Origin: Penicillium oxalicum
Lineage: Eukaryota; Ascomycota; Eurotiomycetes; Eurotiales; Aspergillaceae
Length of the DNA: 64,000 nucleotides
NCBI RefSeq assembly: GCF_001723175.1
Contig: NC_064653.1
Coordinates: forward strand, 2,976,001 to 3,040,000
Direction: 5' to 3'
Made by a program: the position numbers and the translations under genes. The number at the start of each line of letters is the position of its first letter. Position 1 is the first letter of the stretch. This document shows positions 12,141 to 23,087 of this stretch, in pieces. The notes below the pieces were generated by a model. That model had not been told where the DNA came from. It saw only the letters and a program-made list of their open reading frames with translations, and made no database searches.

Positions 12141-13217
12141 TGAATGTCTTGGTAAAAAAAAGAGTTGGGTTTTGGTTAAATTCATCGGTGCCTCCACTTT
12201 ATGTCCGAGTCCAAGCTGGGCCACTCACCCTTTACTTGGATACTTTTGATTAAACCAACCTACGTATTCCATTTTGCAGTAGCTAGATAGCTATGTCAGA
12301 CCCTTCCGTATGTCAACAGTTCTCTCAGCCGTCGTTTCCTGTCGACAGACCCAGAAAGAACGCGGGGAGAATGGAGGATACGTTTGATAAGTCTTCTAAA
12401 CACCAGACTGGATCCATACTCCCCGAGTCCGTGCTTGTGAGCTGAGGTGTAGAATATCCGATAGATGCCCGGAGAGGCGCATGAGTGAGATATGAACGAA
12501 TGGTCCTGGAAAACGGGTGGGTATATGTTTCAATCTCCCCACGAATTTAGAGGTGGAAGAATCAGGTACTGGGAAAGTACCTGGGCTTCACGTTGGTTCT
12601 GCATTCTTGTTGATAGATTTCCCGTATAGTAGTGTGCGCCTCTCATCGTCAAGGGAAATTGATAATACATTTTTTTTTTTTTACAAATCTGATCGGATCA
12701 GCAGCATGCTGTACCATGACATTTCAAGCATGGCAATTGTGTCTATACCGATCAGGTGGTACCTCAACCACAATTGGCGCGCGATGAACCTCCGGTCCGA
12801 ATGAGAGTAACGTTGAATGGGTTTAATCCGCAAGCCATGGCTGGTTTAACATAGGTAATGTGGCAATCAAACTGGTAGGAGTACAGTGGTAACCTTGTAC
12901 CTACGTAGGTGTTAGTACTACTAGTACGTGCCCAACTGTGAGTGATTACATAAACTTGACTCTGCCGAATCCCCGCAGGCGGGCAGCCGTGCTGGGGGCG
13001 GCGGAGATCAACACGGGCTGATCCGCCTCTTGACGAGCCTCACTCCACTAGCTTATTGTGTCACCCATTCCTTGCGCACTTGAAGTTCCATGCGTGCCCA
13101 GCGAGTTGAACGCCTTGAACTCCGAGTCTCGGCTGCTGTCTCTTCAGGCAGCCCAGTGGCTCTTACTGACGGTCCTCTGATCTTGAACTCTCGCCGCGCA
13201 TTTGTTGCGTCTGGTGT
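12141..13217. other. Intergenic, 3' UTR of GH15 gene and promoter of F-box gene
   Basis: 1.08 kb without a supported gene. It contains a T-run near 12669-12683 and a CTACTAGTACGT-type palindrome-rich stretch near 12900-12935. Nothing else recognised. Confidence 0.5.
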
Positions 13218-15824
13218 ATGACCGCTGCCAGCTTCGCTCAAGCTGGTCAGCCGGTCTCCAACTCCACCAAGGAAATGTCGTCAGACGAGGAGGACTTTGT
13301 GTCCAGCCCCAGCACCCCCACTGCAAGCGCCGATGCTTTGACTCAGGCGCGGCTGTCCACCGCAATGGATCAGTTGCAACTCGGCAATCGACGTCCACAA
13401 TCACCTCCCGACAATCAAACCGCGCCGCACAAGACCAGTTCTTCAGCTGAAGCTTCGACTGCCTTCAGGACGAGTGAGAACGCCAAGAAAAAGCCATTAG
13501 CGCTCTTGGATCTACCTTGGGATATATTGAAAGAGATTGTGAAAGAGGTAGGGTCCGCATATATCCTCGCTTGATCTATTCTTGCTCATCTTGTGTGACC
13601 TGATGCTCGCCCAACAAAGCTCACATCTCATATGCCTTGACAGATCACTCACACCGATGATTTGACCTCCCTTGCGTTGACCTGCTCTGCTCTTCATGAT
13701 CTCGCTATACCCTACTTGTACTCACGGTTCGACATTGTCTGGCCCGAGGTAGTCGAGGACTCCTCGGCAGATGGCTCTTCGGGGGTGGATGCGCTGTCCC
13801 ACGGATTATCGACGCTAGTGATGGGAGAAGGCATCTTTCACCAACTACCTCAAATGGCATATCCTTCAACCTCGAGCTCCTGCTCACTTTGCGGCTGCGA
13901 TGGACGGGCTCATGCTTCTTCTTCAGGCGCGAACACGCGGATCACCGAGTGTGCATCTCGACCCCGGCGCGGCAATTATTACGCACAATATACGCGAACA
14001 TTCTCAATCGCCAACGGGCCAATTAGCTGGATTCGAGAATATTCCGTGAACAGGGAAGTGGGAAAAATGTTGGGAACCCTCGTGGCCCTGGCCGTGGCGC
14101 GAATGGTCAATTTGGAAGCATTCATCTGGGACATGCCGACAGGGGTGGTCCGTGAGATTTGGCTGGCGCTTGCATCTCTGGCCAATCGACCTGGACATGA
14201 ATGCCGACTTGAGCAAGTTTGGGTCCGCTGGCACGACAATAAGCAGAATTTATTGCGCGCCAATCATACGTCTTTTCCGAGGCTGCCGAGAAATTGGAGG
14301 GACACTCGTATCGAATACCCGTCACTGTCTATTCTACCACCTCTGAAGAGCATCACTGTTCTTGAAATTGATGAAACAGCCTACTTGGATGAACTCGCGG
14401 TGTTGATCGAGCGCTCTCGGACTCGGCTGATCGAACTCAGAATTGGGATCACATCTCGTGTCAGATTTTTCAATGCATTCCTCTGTCAAAAGGACAGCGA
14501 CGAGCCGAATGCTGGATGGCCCAAACCTGGTGGGGTTCTGAGTGTTCTCTCCTGTGCCGTAGAGAATGGGGCATGTCGCTGGCACGAGGCTTCAACTCAA
14601 TTCACACACGCCGACGGGTCATCGGACCATGGGCTTGACAGCGCAGCAACCTCGCAGCAACCCACAGAAGTCAGCTCAGACAGACACATCTTACCAGGAA
14701 ATGAGAAAGAGCAATCCCAAGATCTGGGTGACGAGGATCAAAGTCACACTCACAGCAATGTTTCTGTTCCCATCGGGGAAGGACTGGCCTCTTCTGGCCC
14801 GCCAAGACATGGCCAGCTCAAGCTACGGGTCCTGGAGCTCGAGCGAGTTCATCTGCATGCACCGACTCTTTTGGCGGCGATCGATTGGACGTGTCTCGTC
14901 GCGCTCACCCTATTGGGTTGCAAGGATGACGAACAATTGTGGAAAGCTCTGCGCCGAAAATACTCACCATCGGTGATCACGCCCCCCAAGCGAACATGCG
15001 ATCAAACGTCAAGTCCAGTAGAGTCCAAATATCCCCTTAATTTGAAGCACCTGCACACGGACAACGTTTCCCCATACCTGATGCTCTTCGTCAAGGAGTC
15101 TCTTGCCCCCAACACACTGGAAAGTGTGTATCTACACGAACCGGTTCATCCGGAACTCTCCGTGCCTATAGATGCTATTTACAAATACATACTCCGCCGG
15201 CATCGACTGAGTCTGCGCAGGGTCTTGGTTGCCTCACCGGATCAGTCTGATCCTGACGAGCCGCGAATATGGATGTTCACACGCGAAATCATCTCATTTG
15301 TCACCAGCGGCCGCATGCCACAGTTAAGCGAGCTCGGGATGGCCATCGATCACAGTAGCTGGCACCACTTTCTACGGCGAATCCCGAACATGTCCCAGCT
15401 TTTTGCCCTCTACCTGGCCAAAATCGACCACTCACCCCAGCCCGAGTTGAGAGAACTCGGTCTGCAAATTTTGGATATTGTCAGCATTCGTCCCGATCTC
15501 AAGCTTACGTACATCGGTGTGCAATCGAAATGCTATCAAATTGAGGAAGCCAGCCCTGGCGATGTGGAGTACGACGCCCATCAACATCCCGATTCAGACT
15601 ACGAAACTGGAGACCCGAATGAAGAATCGGATCTTGGCGACGACAGCGAGTTGGATTCGCCAGAACAGTCATACATTTCAGATCCCCTGTCGAGTGGCCT
15701 TTCCGATGACTCTGATATTGAAATTGGGGACGACGGTGAACCGCGCGCACGCCTGTGGCTACATGAGATACCCTACTGCGATGATAAGATATCGATTTTC
15801 AAGGCTCGCCACGCGATGATCTGA
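13218..15824 (+). CDS. F-box domain protein, probable SCF substrate adaptor
   Basis: Probable substrate-recognition subunit of an SCF ubiquitin ligase. Exons 13218-13547 and 13644-15824 (836 aa), 96-bp intron with GTAGGG donor and CAG acceptor, phase 0. The F-box spans the exon junction at about residues 92-140: LLDLPWDILKEIVKE, then ITHTDDLTSLALTCSALHDL and AIPYLYSRFDIVWPE, the classic LPxEIL...L..VSK pattern that binds Skp1. The N-terminus is Ser/Pro/Thr-rich and disordered. The middle has leucine-rich spacing (LKVLELERVHL-like stretches near residue 380) suggestive of irregular LRR-type repeats. The last 80 residues are very acidic (DSDYETGDPNEESDLGDD). The target is unknown. No defects seen. 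Confidence 0.9.
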
Positions 15825-17500
15825 CGCAATGCCTTGTGTGGGTTCTCCTCGTCTTGTGCTTCTTTCTCTCTCTTTCTTTTTCGTTTCCCCTCTAAATTTA
15901 TCATTAGTCTTGATCTGTCGTGGAGTCATGTCTGAGCCTGCTCACTCCTCTCCACGGTCTCTCTGCGTCTTGTTTTCAGTTCTTTTCCTTCTCTTCTATT
16001 TTTTTTTGGCTTTTCCTTTGGGCGTTAGTGGCTCGGCAAATTGCATAGGCTGGGCCTCAGGGATGTTCTTGCTCAAGATACCATTTGCATGTGTGTTGGG
16101 AGATTCGAGTCGTTGATAGTGGACGTCAGAAATGAAGACTGTTTGCTGACATAAATTGCCTGACTTCAGTTGACCTTGGTCGCAAGGACTGGGTATCTGT
16201 CAGGATCAGCCCTCCTTATCCGTGGCCTTTTAGGGGTACAGTTCCAATGGCATGTGGGATTCAGAGAATACATAGTCCAATACCAGGCACACGTAGAGTC
16301 CCTGTGTACTACTACCTAGCCTTAACAACTATGCGTAGGTTGTCGGCGAAATATCGTGGTGGTTGGACATTTCTTGGTATCGATCTCAACGGTATTTATG
16401 CAGTTGACATGGAGTGGGTGAGCCTGAATAATAGATCTTGCCCTGAATATAGAAAAGTCGGCATCATTCCTGTGGTTATTATTATTATTGTTATTTTTTC
16501 AGAAATTCTTAAAATCTGACTTTTTGTTTAATTCTGATCATCGCTTTAACAGACAATGCAGGAAGATTGACGGGGGGCTTCATACTCCCATTAATTCCTA
16601 CACGTAGTAGGTATTAGTACGCCTTAGATGAGGTACTGGCAGGAGGTAAGCTGCGCTAGACTCCAAGCTACTAGTAGTCTGCTCACATAGTACATCACCG
16701 ACTATATGACCATGTAGATAATGTCTGCGCCCGAGTAGATCACTATCAACCGTTGAATGACATTTCAGCTGTCAGTCAGTTCCGGTCTTCATATCTACCC
16801 CCAAAGGCCCGATGAGCTTGCTTGGAACTGCAGTGTCTGGTATCGTGACAACCGCTCGGAGTCCAGCTGACAACGTTTCCCATTCTATTCGCCGTGGGGC
16901 TGACCAAAATGGTCATGCATCATCCCGAGCTTGAAAATGAACAGCGACTCGTAGACCTCCCTGACCTGCCTGGCTGAAAACTGATCTAGGGACGGAGCCT
17001 CTCAAGAGCATAGAAGAGACTTTCTTTCTTCTGTTTTACTTGTTTCTCCTCCCCAGAGCATGTCTTCTGATTCAGAGAGCAGTTGTACGGTGACTCTCTC
17101 ACCGTCTGGTTGACCACGCGCGTGCCCCCCGGCTTGTATCCACAGTGGACGTTTCCCCCCTCTACTTAACTCCGCCGGGACCTGCTGATTGAGCGCGTTC
17201 GTCCGAAACCCACTTTGCTCAGGAACATTCCATCCTGGTGGACTTCCCCATTTGTTCACTCGTTAGACTGCGGTTAGTGCGGTGATTCTGCCCAACTGGG
17301 CCTGAACCTTCTCTACCGCTCAAGACGGGGCCGCTCATATCGTGATCTCGCCCAGTACCGTCAATCCCGACGCTCCCCCCCCCCATCTTACAGCTGCCAG
17401 CTCCAGATTCGACAACTTGACTGGAGCAAATACCACCATATTCAAAGGATCTGCCCCAGCATTTGGATTTCACAGACACCCTACTCTCGACTCTTCAACC
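15825..17500. other. Intergenic, F-box 3' region and pkr1 promoter
   Basis: 1.68 kb with no supported gene. The first 200 bp are pyrimidine-rich (T/C runs 15850-16020) and look like 3' UTR. A short ATT/GTT-repeat occurs near 16476-16500. The 160 bp before pkr1 are CCCC-rich and open without an upstream ATG in frame. Confidence 0.5.
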
Positions 17501-18031
17501 ATGGCTTCTTTCATGGAGGAGCTATGGTCCAGCATCTTCGTCCCAGGCCCCACCCGGACTTTGCTGATCGCGACCAACGCAACCTTCGCTGCCCTCCAGC
17601 TTGTCCTCTTCGTGCTGGGGATGGTCACTTACAGTATTCACTTTGTCGTCCTCTCAGTGCTGTCGGCAGGGCTGTGGTATTCAATCAACTGGTTTGCCCG
17701 CGAGGTGCGCCTAGCGCAGGCGGCTCAAGAGGCCGAAAAGGCGAAACAGGAAGAACGGGCGGCTATCGCTGCCGCCAGGAAGAAGGATATCGGACCGGTC
17801 GAGAGCGGAGACAGTGAGACGGAGACGGAGACAGAGACCCTCGCTCAGGCCACAGCGTTGCCCACATCGCATGCATCGTCCGTCATGGCTACAGGGAGTG
17901 AGATGGCCTCGGACAGACTGCAACCTCCGCAGCGGGACACCAAACAGCGGCTGAACACGGGGGGTGATAGCTCTGGGTATGGCAGCACCGATAGCGAGTG
18001 GGAAAAAGTGGACGACAACAAGACGCGATAG
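17501..18031 (+). CDS. pkr1: Pkr1-like ER protein, V-ATPase assembly factor
   Basis: Small ER membrane protein required for assembly of the V-ATPase Vo sector in yeast. Single exon, 176 aa. The start is the ATG in aaccATGg; the longer frame upstream (from 17342) begins only with GTG. The conserved head MASFMEELWSSIFVPGPTRT is followed by two close hydrophobic helices (about residues 20-42 and 45-66) ending in GLWYSINWFAREV. Then comes a short charged Ala/Glu coiled stretch (about 70-100) and a disordered Ser/Thr/Glu tail with an ETETETET run. Length and layout fit the family. The gene sits between an F-box gene and apc2 on the same strand, but as separate transcription units. Confidence 0.87.
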   Translation: MASFMEELWSSIFVPGPTRTLLIATNATFAALQLVLFVLGMVTYSIHFVVLSVLSAGLWYSINWFAREVRLAQAAQEAEKAKQEERAAIAAARKKDIGPVESGDSETETETETLAQATALPTSHASSVMATGSEMASDRLQPPQRDTKQRLNTGGDSSGYGSTDSEWEKVDDNKTR

Positions 18032-18655
18032 CCCGGAAGAATAGCGCTCTGTCTTTCACCTGGTGAAGTAAAGCTCTACAGTTTCCAGGTTGGAGGAAGA
18101 GGAGGAAATGGGTTTCCCTTTTGCCAGAATGATATGTAGATGGTCACTCTTTGTACGACGTGACTCGGCACAACAGTGGATGGCTTCGTCACGTCACGCA
18201 TCCGACGGGATATCCTGTTATACATATGGCATCTTGTCATTGATCGCACTGACGCTTTCCAGTGCACATGTTGCGTTTTGCTTCCAAATGGGATCGACCA
18301 GGGTTTCTGCCTGGATGAGCGATCTCTGGTGAAGACCACTGAGTAATTCTCAGCGAGAGCAACCTCCTTTCCCTTGTTATGTGAACAATTTTATATACCC
18401 GAGAAATGCCACAACGATTATTGACACAAGAAGCTGCTTGCTTCGATAAGCCTCTTTGCTTGTCACTTTGTCCCAGTGCTGCGAAGTATGGGCCACGTGA
18501 CCACGCGCCGCGGCGGAGTTCCCAGCGACTCGCTGATAGTTTGATTGTTTCTCTCAATGGATCTTTAAGCCGCCACACCTCGGCTTCCCGCAAGCTGAGC
18601 TTGTCGAGCATCGATCATATTAGTGCTCCAGGATGTCGAAGGGGACCAAAGCAAC
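18032..18655. other. Intergenic, pkr1 3' region and apc2 promoter
   Basis: 624 bp between same-strand genes; no gene or clear motif seen. Confidence 0.5.
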
Positions 18656-21566
18656 ATGATGTTCTCTACCCCTTTAAATGTGGGTCGACGACGTGTTTTT
18701 AGCTCTGTCTTCTCCCCCGCCTCGTTAGAGACCCGCGCCTCCGGACCAAGCGTGGACCGCGAGAGCACCCAAAATGCATCATTCAATCCCGATTCTTCCT
18801 TTTCCACCATAAGGACCGGCTCGTTCATCTCGCCCCAGCAGGACAAATTCACTTCATCTGTATTGGACCAAGAGACATGGGAACAGGCATGGTCCCTTGC
18901 GACCGACTTCCTCGCGCTGCCTGATGAAGGGTTCGCCGCCATTTACAATGCGCGAGGATGCGTGGAGGGTACAGGAAAAACCGCAAGATGGAACAAGTCT
19001 CCATCTCAGGAAGCCGCTGAGGCACTTTCATACTTGGCGTCCAGTGAATCGAGCAAGGCATCATCTGAACCTAATGGGCTTCATGAATTGGTCCACTGGT
19101 ATGGCGGGGAGATTCGGCGACATTTTCTCGCAAATATCCGCCATGGCCTTTATGAGGTACGTTTTGGAGAGCGAGAGATTGGAACAGTGCGCGGGACTAA
19201 TCCTTTTCCATCAGCTCTTTCAACGCGAGGATCACGAAGAATTGATTCGATCTATCGTCGAATGCTTACAGCTCGCCCGACGTATGTATCTCACGCCCGC
19301 CGCGAATCACCTCCTGGAGTTTGTCCACGAAGAATCCCGAGAGAAGCTTATGATGCGATTACAACGCACGTTGCACTCTGTGGTTTCCCATTCGCTCCCT
19401 TGGTCGAAGATTTCGCTCTTGGTAGGTGCCGTCTTAGCCAAAGAGGCGTTGATCGTCCTTGGTATTGATACACTGCTTGAGGATGGGGATGGCGGCGAAA
19501 ACGAATCAGATGGCGATGAGATGGAGGTTGACCGACGATATTCGGTCTCGTATGACAAATGGAGGGACGAGTCTCCCGAGACCCGGGAGCGAATGATGAT
19601 TGAGGGCGAGGATAATCGCGTCACGACAGCTCGTGAGCGACTTCTTATGTTTCTGCAAGGGCTACAGCAAGTGGGTCTTGGCGGCGATAAAGCCCAAAAG
19701 GTGTTTGCCAGTGTGATGAATATCATGATGACCGAATTCATCCGCGCTGCGTACACTGGTAAATGGGAGGCGCCTTCATTGGTCCCTCAACATTTGCGAC
19801 ACTGGATCGAGAATGTCTTTGCTCGATTGGCGGTTCAAGCGCTTGCAATTATCCATCATCCCCAGCTGGCGGACCAGTCGTCAAATGTTCTGAATGTGAG
19901 CTTCGGGGATGTCGAGAAGTGGCAGGAGATGGGCATCGCTCGATTGGGTACTCTGCGTACCAGTGAGCTGTTTGATGTGATTGTGGATTGGCCGACAAGC
20001 ACCGGCGCTGTTGAAGACGTGCGACATTTTACCACCTATCCTGCCGCCCGATCATACCTCACACAATACTTTATCACTATTCTGAACCAGCGTCTACTAC
20101 ACCCCGGCGCATCTACCGTCGAGATCCTCCAGCTGTACATTGCCATCATTCGAGCATTCAACCTCATCGACCCCAAAGGTGTACTATTAGATCGCATCGC
20201 TCGCCCCATCCGACGATATCTCCGAGACCGGGACGATACCATCAAGGTAATCGTCAGCGGTCTGTTGGCCGAGCCGACGACGGTCCACGACCAGAATGCT
20301 CTACCTAATGCCAACGACACGCTAGTGGAGTTGTCGACCGAGTTAGCAAGAGCGCATCAGCTGTCCATGGAGAACAGCACCAGTGAACTGGACTGGGACG
20401 ATATGACATGGTTGCCGGACCCAGTCGATGCGGCGCCCGACTACAGCAAATCCAAGAGCACCGATGTCATTGGCAGCCTGGTCAGCTTATTCGACTCCAA
20501 AGAGACCTTTGTCAAGGAGCTGCAGACCCTTCTCAGTGACCGACTCCTCCAGAAACGCGACACCTTCGATCAAGAAATCTCCGTTCTCGAGCTCCTCAAG
20601 GTGCGCTTCGGGGAATCCGCCCTTCAAGCATGCGAAGTCATGCTTCGCGACATATCCGACTCTCGCCGTGTCGACGCCTCCATTCGCAAAGACCAAGGCC
20701 TCGTTAAACCATCCACACGCCAAAAGACCAGACGTGCACAAAACTCTCCCATCCCCGATCTCCACGCCAAAATCCTCTCCCGATTCTTCTGGCCTTCCAT
20801 CCCCGAACAGGGATTCAAGGTTCCCGATGAAATTTCCGCCCTTCAAGACCGTTATGCCGCCGGTTTTGAAGCCCTCAAGGCCTCCCGAAAATTGACCTGG
20901 CTCAACGGACTGGGCCAAGTTCTTGTCGAACTTCAACTCGCTGATCGCGACTTTTCCGCTCACGTTACCACTTGGCAAGCCACCGTCATTCACGCCTTCC
21001 AATCCGACTCTGAAACTTCATCCGACAACAAGGAGAGCACCATCACAGAACGATCGATTGCCTCCCTGTCCGACCAACTCGCCATGACCCCTTCCCTTGT
21101 CCGTTCCGCCTGCTTGTTCTGGGTCAGCAAGCGCATCCTTGTCGAATCGCCCTCATCTCCCGACTTCTTCCGTGTCCTGGAATACCTTCCCTCAGAAGAA
21201 ACCGAACCGGATGCCCTCTCTGGAGCCGGCCCCAGCGAATCCAATACCCACGCCCATCCTCTGACGACAGACGAATCCAACGCCGCCGCTGCAGCCGCCG
21301 CCGCTGCCGCCGCCGAAGCCGCCGCCAGAGAATCCGTCGAGGCCGCTGCCATGGAAAAAATGAATCTCTACTGGCAATTCATCGTGGGCATGCTCACCAA
21401 CCAAGGCGCAATGCCACTGCAGCGGATCGTGATGATGTTGAAAATTGTGGTTCCCGGTGGATTCCCATTTAGCAATGAGGAATTGAGGGAGTTTCTAGCG
21501 GGAATGGTTGCAAAGGGGAAAGTGGAGATTGTCAGTGGAGGAAATTACAAACTTGTTCCTCATTGA
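18656..21566 (+). CDS. apc2: Anaphase-promoting complex subunit 2 (Apc2, cullin-like)
   Basis: Catalytic-core scaffold of the APC/C ubiquitin ligase that binds the RING subunit Apc11. Exons 18656-19156 and 19215-21566 (950 aa). The 58-bp intron has donor GAG|GTACGT and acceptor CATCAG; the reading frame changes there, so the intron is required. Start at 18656 or the next codon (Met-Met). The N-terminal helical cullin repeats run to about residue 450. The cullin homology domain follows with LLSDRLLQKRDTFDQEISVLELLKVRFGE and DIHAK/FWP-type blocks. The C-terminal Apc2 winged helix is at about 885-950 (YWQFIVGMLTNQGAMPLQRI, MLKIVVPGGFPFSNEEL, ending NYKLVPH). A run of 11 Ala codons (21282-21314) lies in the linker before the winged helix. 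Functionally linked to bub1 in this window, since the checkpoint restrains APC/C. Confidence 0.92.
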
Positions 21567-23087
21567 AGCTTTGGGTGATTTGGAGAAAAAAATTCACGGT
21601 TTAGCTTTTAGCTTCCAATTCAAACATGTATGTGTAAAGGTGAAGCCTACCCTGGGCCGATCAAATACCCGATATACATCAAAAAAAAAGAAAGAGAAAA
21701 TCCTACTATAATGCTACACTTGACCAGATCTCGACGAGGGGAAACCTCCCCCCCACTCCCCACAAAAGCAAAGAAAACAGTTTCTTCACGACTGGCGCCG
21801 AGCTGAGGCTGATTCCCCTCAGCCCGGGTCCCATCAATCCAATTGACCGATTCACATGAAGACTGAAGCTACCTAAATACAATGGGTATGGTGCGCCGAG
21901 GTATCGGAAGCGAAAAACACGATCCTGATCTCAGAGAAACGAGTAGGAGGGGAAAAAAAGAAAGACAAAAAAAGAAAAGAGTAAACACAGAGAAACCCGC
22001 GAGGCTTGGGGGAAAAACAAACCAGACCCAAGAAAAAGAAAGAAAAAACGGAGAAACCGCAGCTCGCAAGGTCCGAGTCCAGAATTATCCCATCCCGATT
22101 GAAGCCCATATTCAATGGATCCACCCACACCACCGAAAAAATTCACGCATGACGCCATGGCTCATAATCACATCCGAGGATGGGAAACAAAAATCAAAAA
22201 GACAGCAAGGGGGAAACCAACGCAGGCGAACAGCTTGAAGGAATCAAAAAAAGAAAACCGCGAGTGCACAATGAGAATCGGACACTAAATTCTTGTCCGG
22301 ACGATGAAGGTCCTGTCTCATCCCAACGGGCCTGGCGTGTTTGAAAGGCGGGCGCGGAAGAGGATGAGACAACAAGACAAACGTCACGCGAGAAGGAATC
22401 AAGTCGTACCCACTCGTCCTGCGACTCCACCATCCCCAACCTCCCATTTGCCAAGCAACGCAGAATGACAGAAATCGCTCAATGGACAATAGAGGGCCGA
22501 CAATGAGAGAGGTGGGAAGGGAATTAACGGTGATACTCGAAGGTGGAGCCGTTCAGCCCACCTCGAGGATCGGTAGATGTGAAGCAGGTGACAATGATTG
22601 ACATATTTGTACCACGGCAACTGGTGGCTTCACCATCGTCAGCCAGAATTGACATTCAAAAGGTATCGCGACTGCCCAAGTACATGTTGAATAATGCGCA
22701 TGGACACGTATCTCCCGGGGAATCAAAAGAACAAAAAAAGAATCATGCAACAAAAGCACTTTCCCCCCGCAGCAGTGAGGCTAACAGGGAGTGGCAGATT
22801 CGTCCACCCTGTGCAAAAAGGGGGAAGGATTTGGGGGGGGGGGGGAAGAAGAATAAAGACTTTTTCGCCAGCGATGGTGGGATATTGGAGCAAAATAGAG
22901 GACGTGAAATCCCACGGGACAACAGAGATCGCCAAAGTGCTCACAGGGTGGAATAGACCGGGTGAAGAGCGAAGCAACGGATCAAGGGAAAGAGAGGGAC
23001 AAAGGAAAAAAAAAGTAAAAAAAGGGAGTCATAAATGATGATGATATTACAATGTGTCATGAGCTCGTGATTGAGAAACCATCCGAT
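21567..23087. other. Convergent spacer, apc2/Zn2Cys6 regulator
   Basis: 1.52 kb between convergent stop codons. The minus strand is pyrimidine-rich through 21900-23030 (many A/G runs on plus, including a G10 near 22833). No supported gene; probably a long 3' UTR of the minus-strand regulator or unannotated non-coding RNA. Confidence 0.5.
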
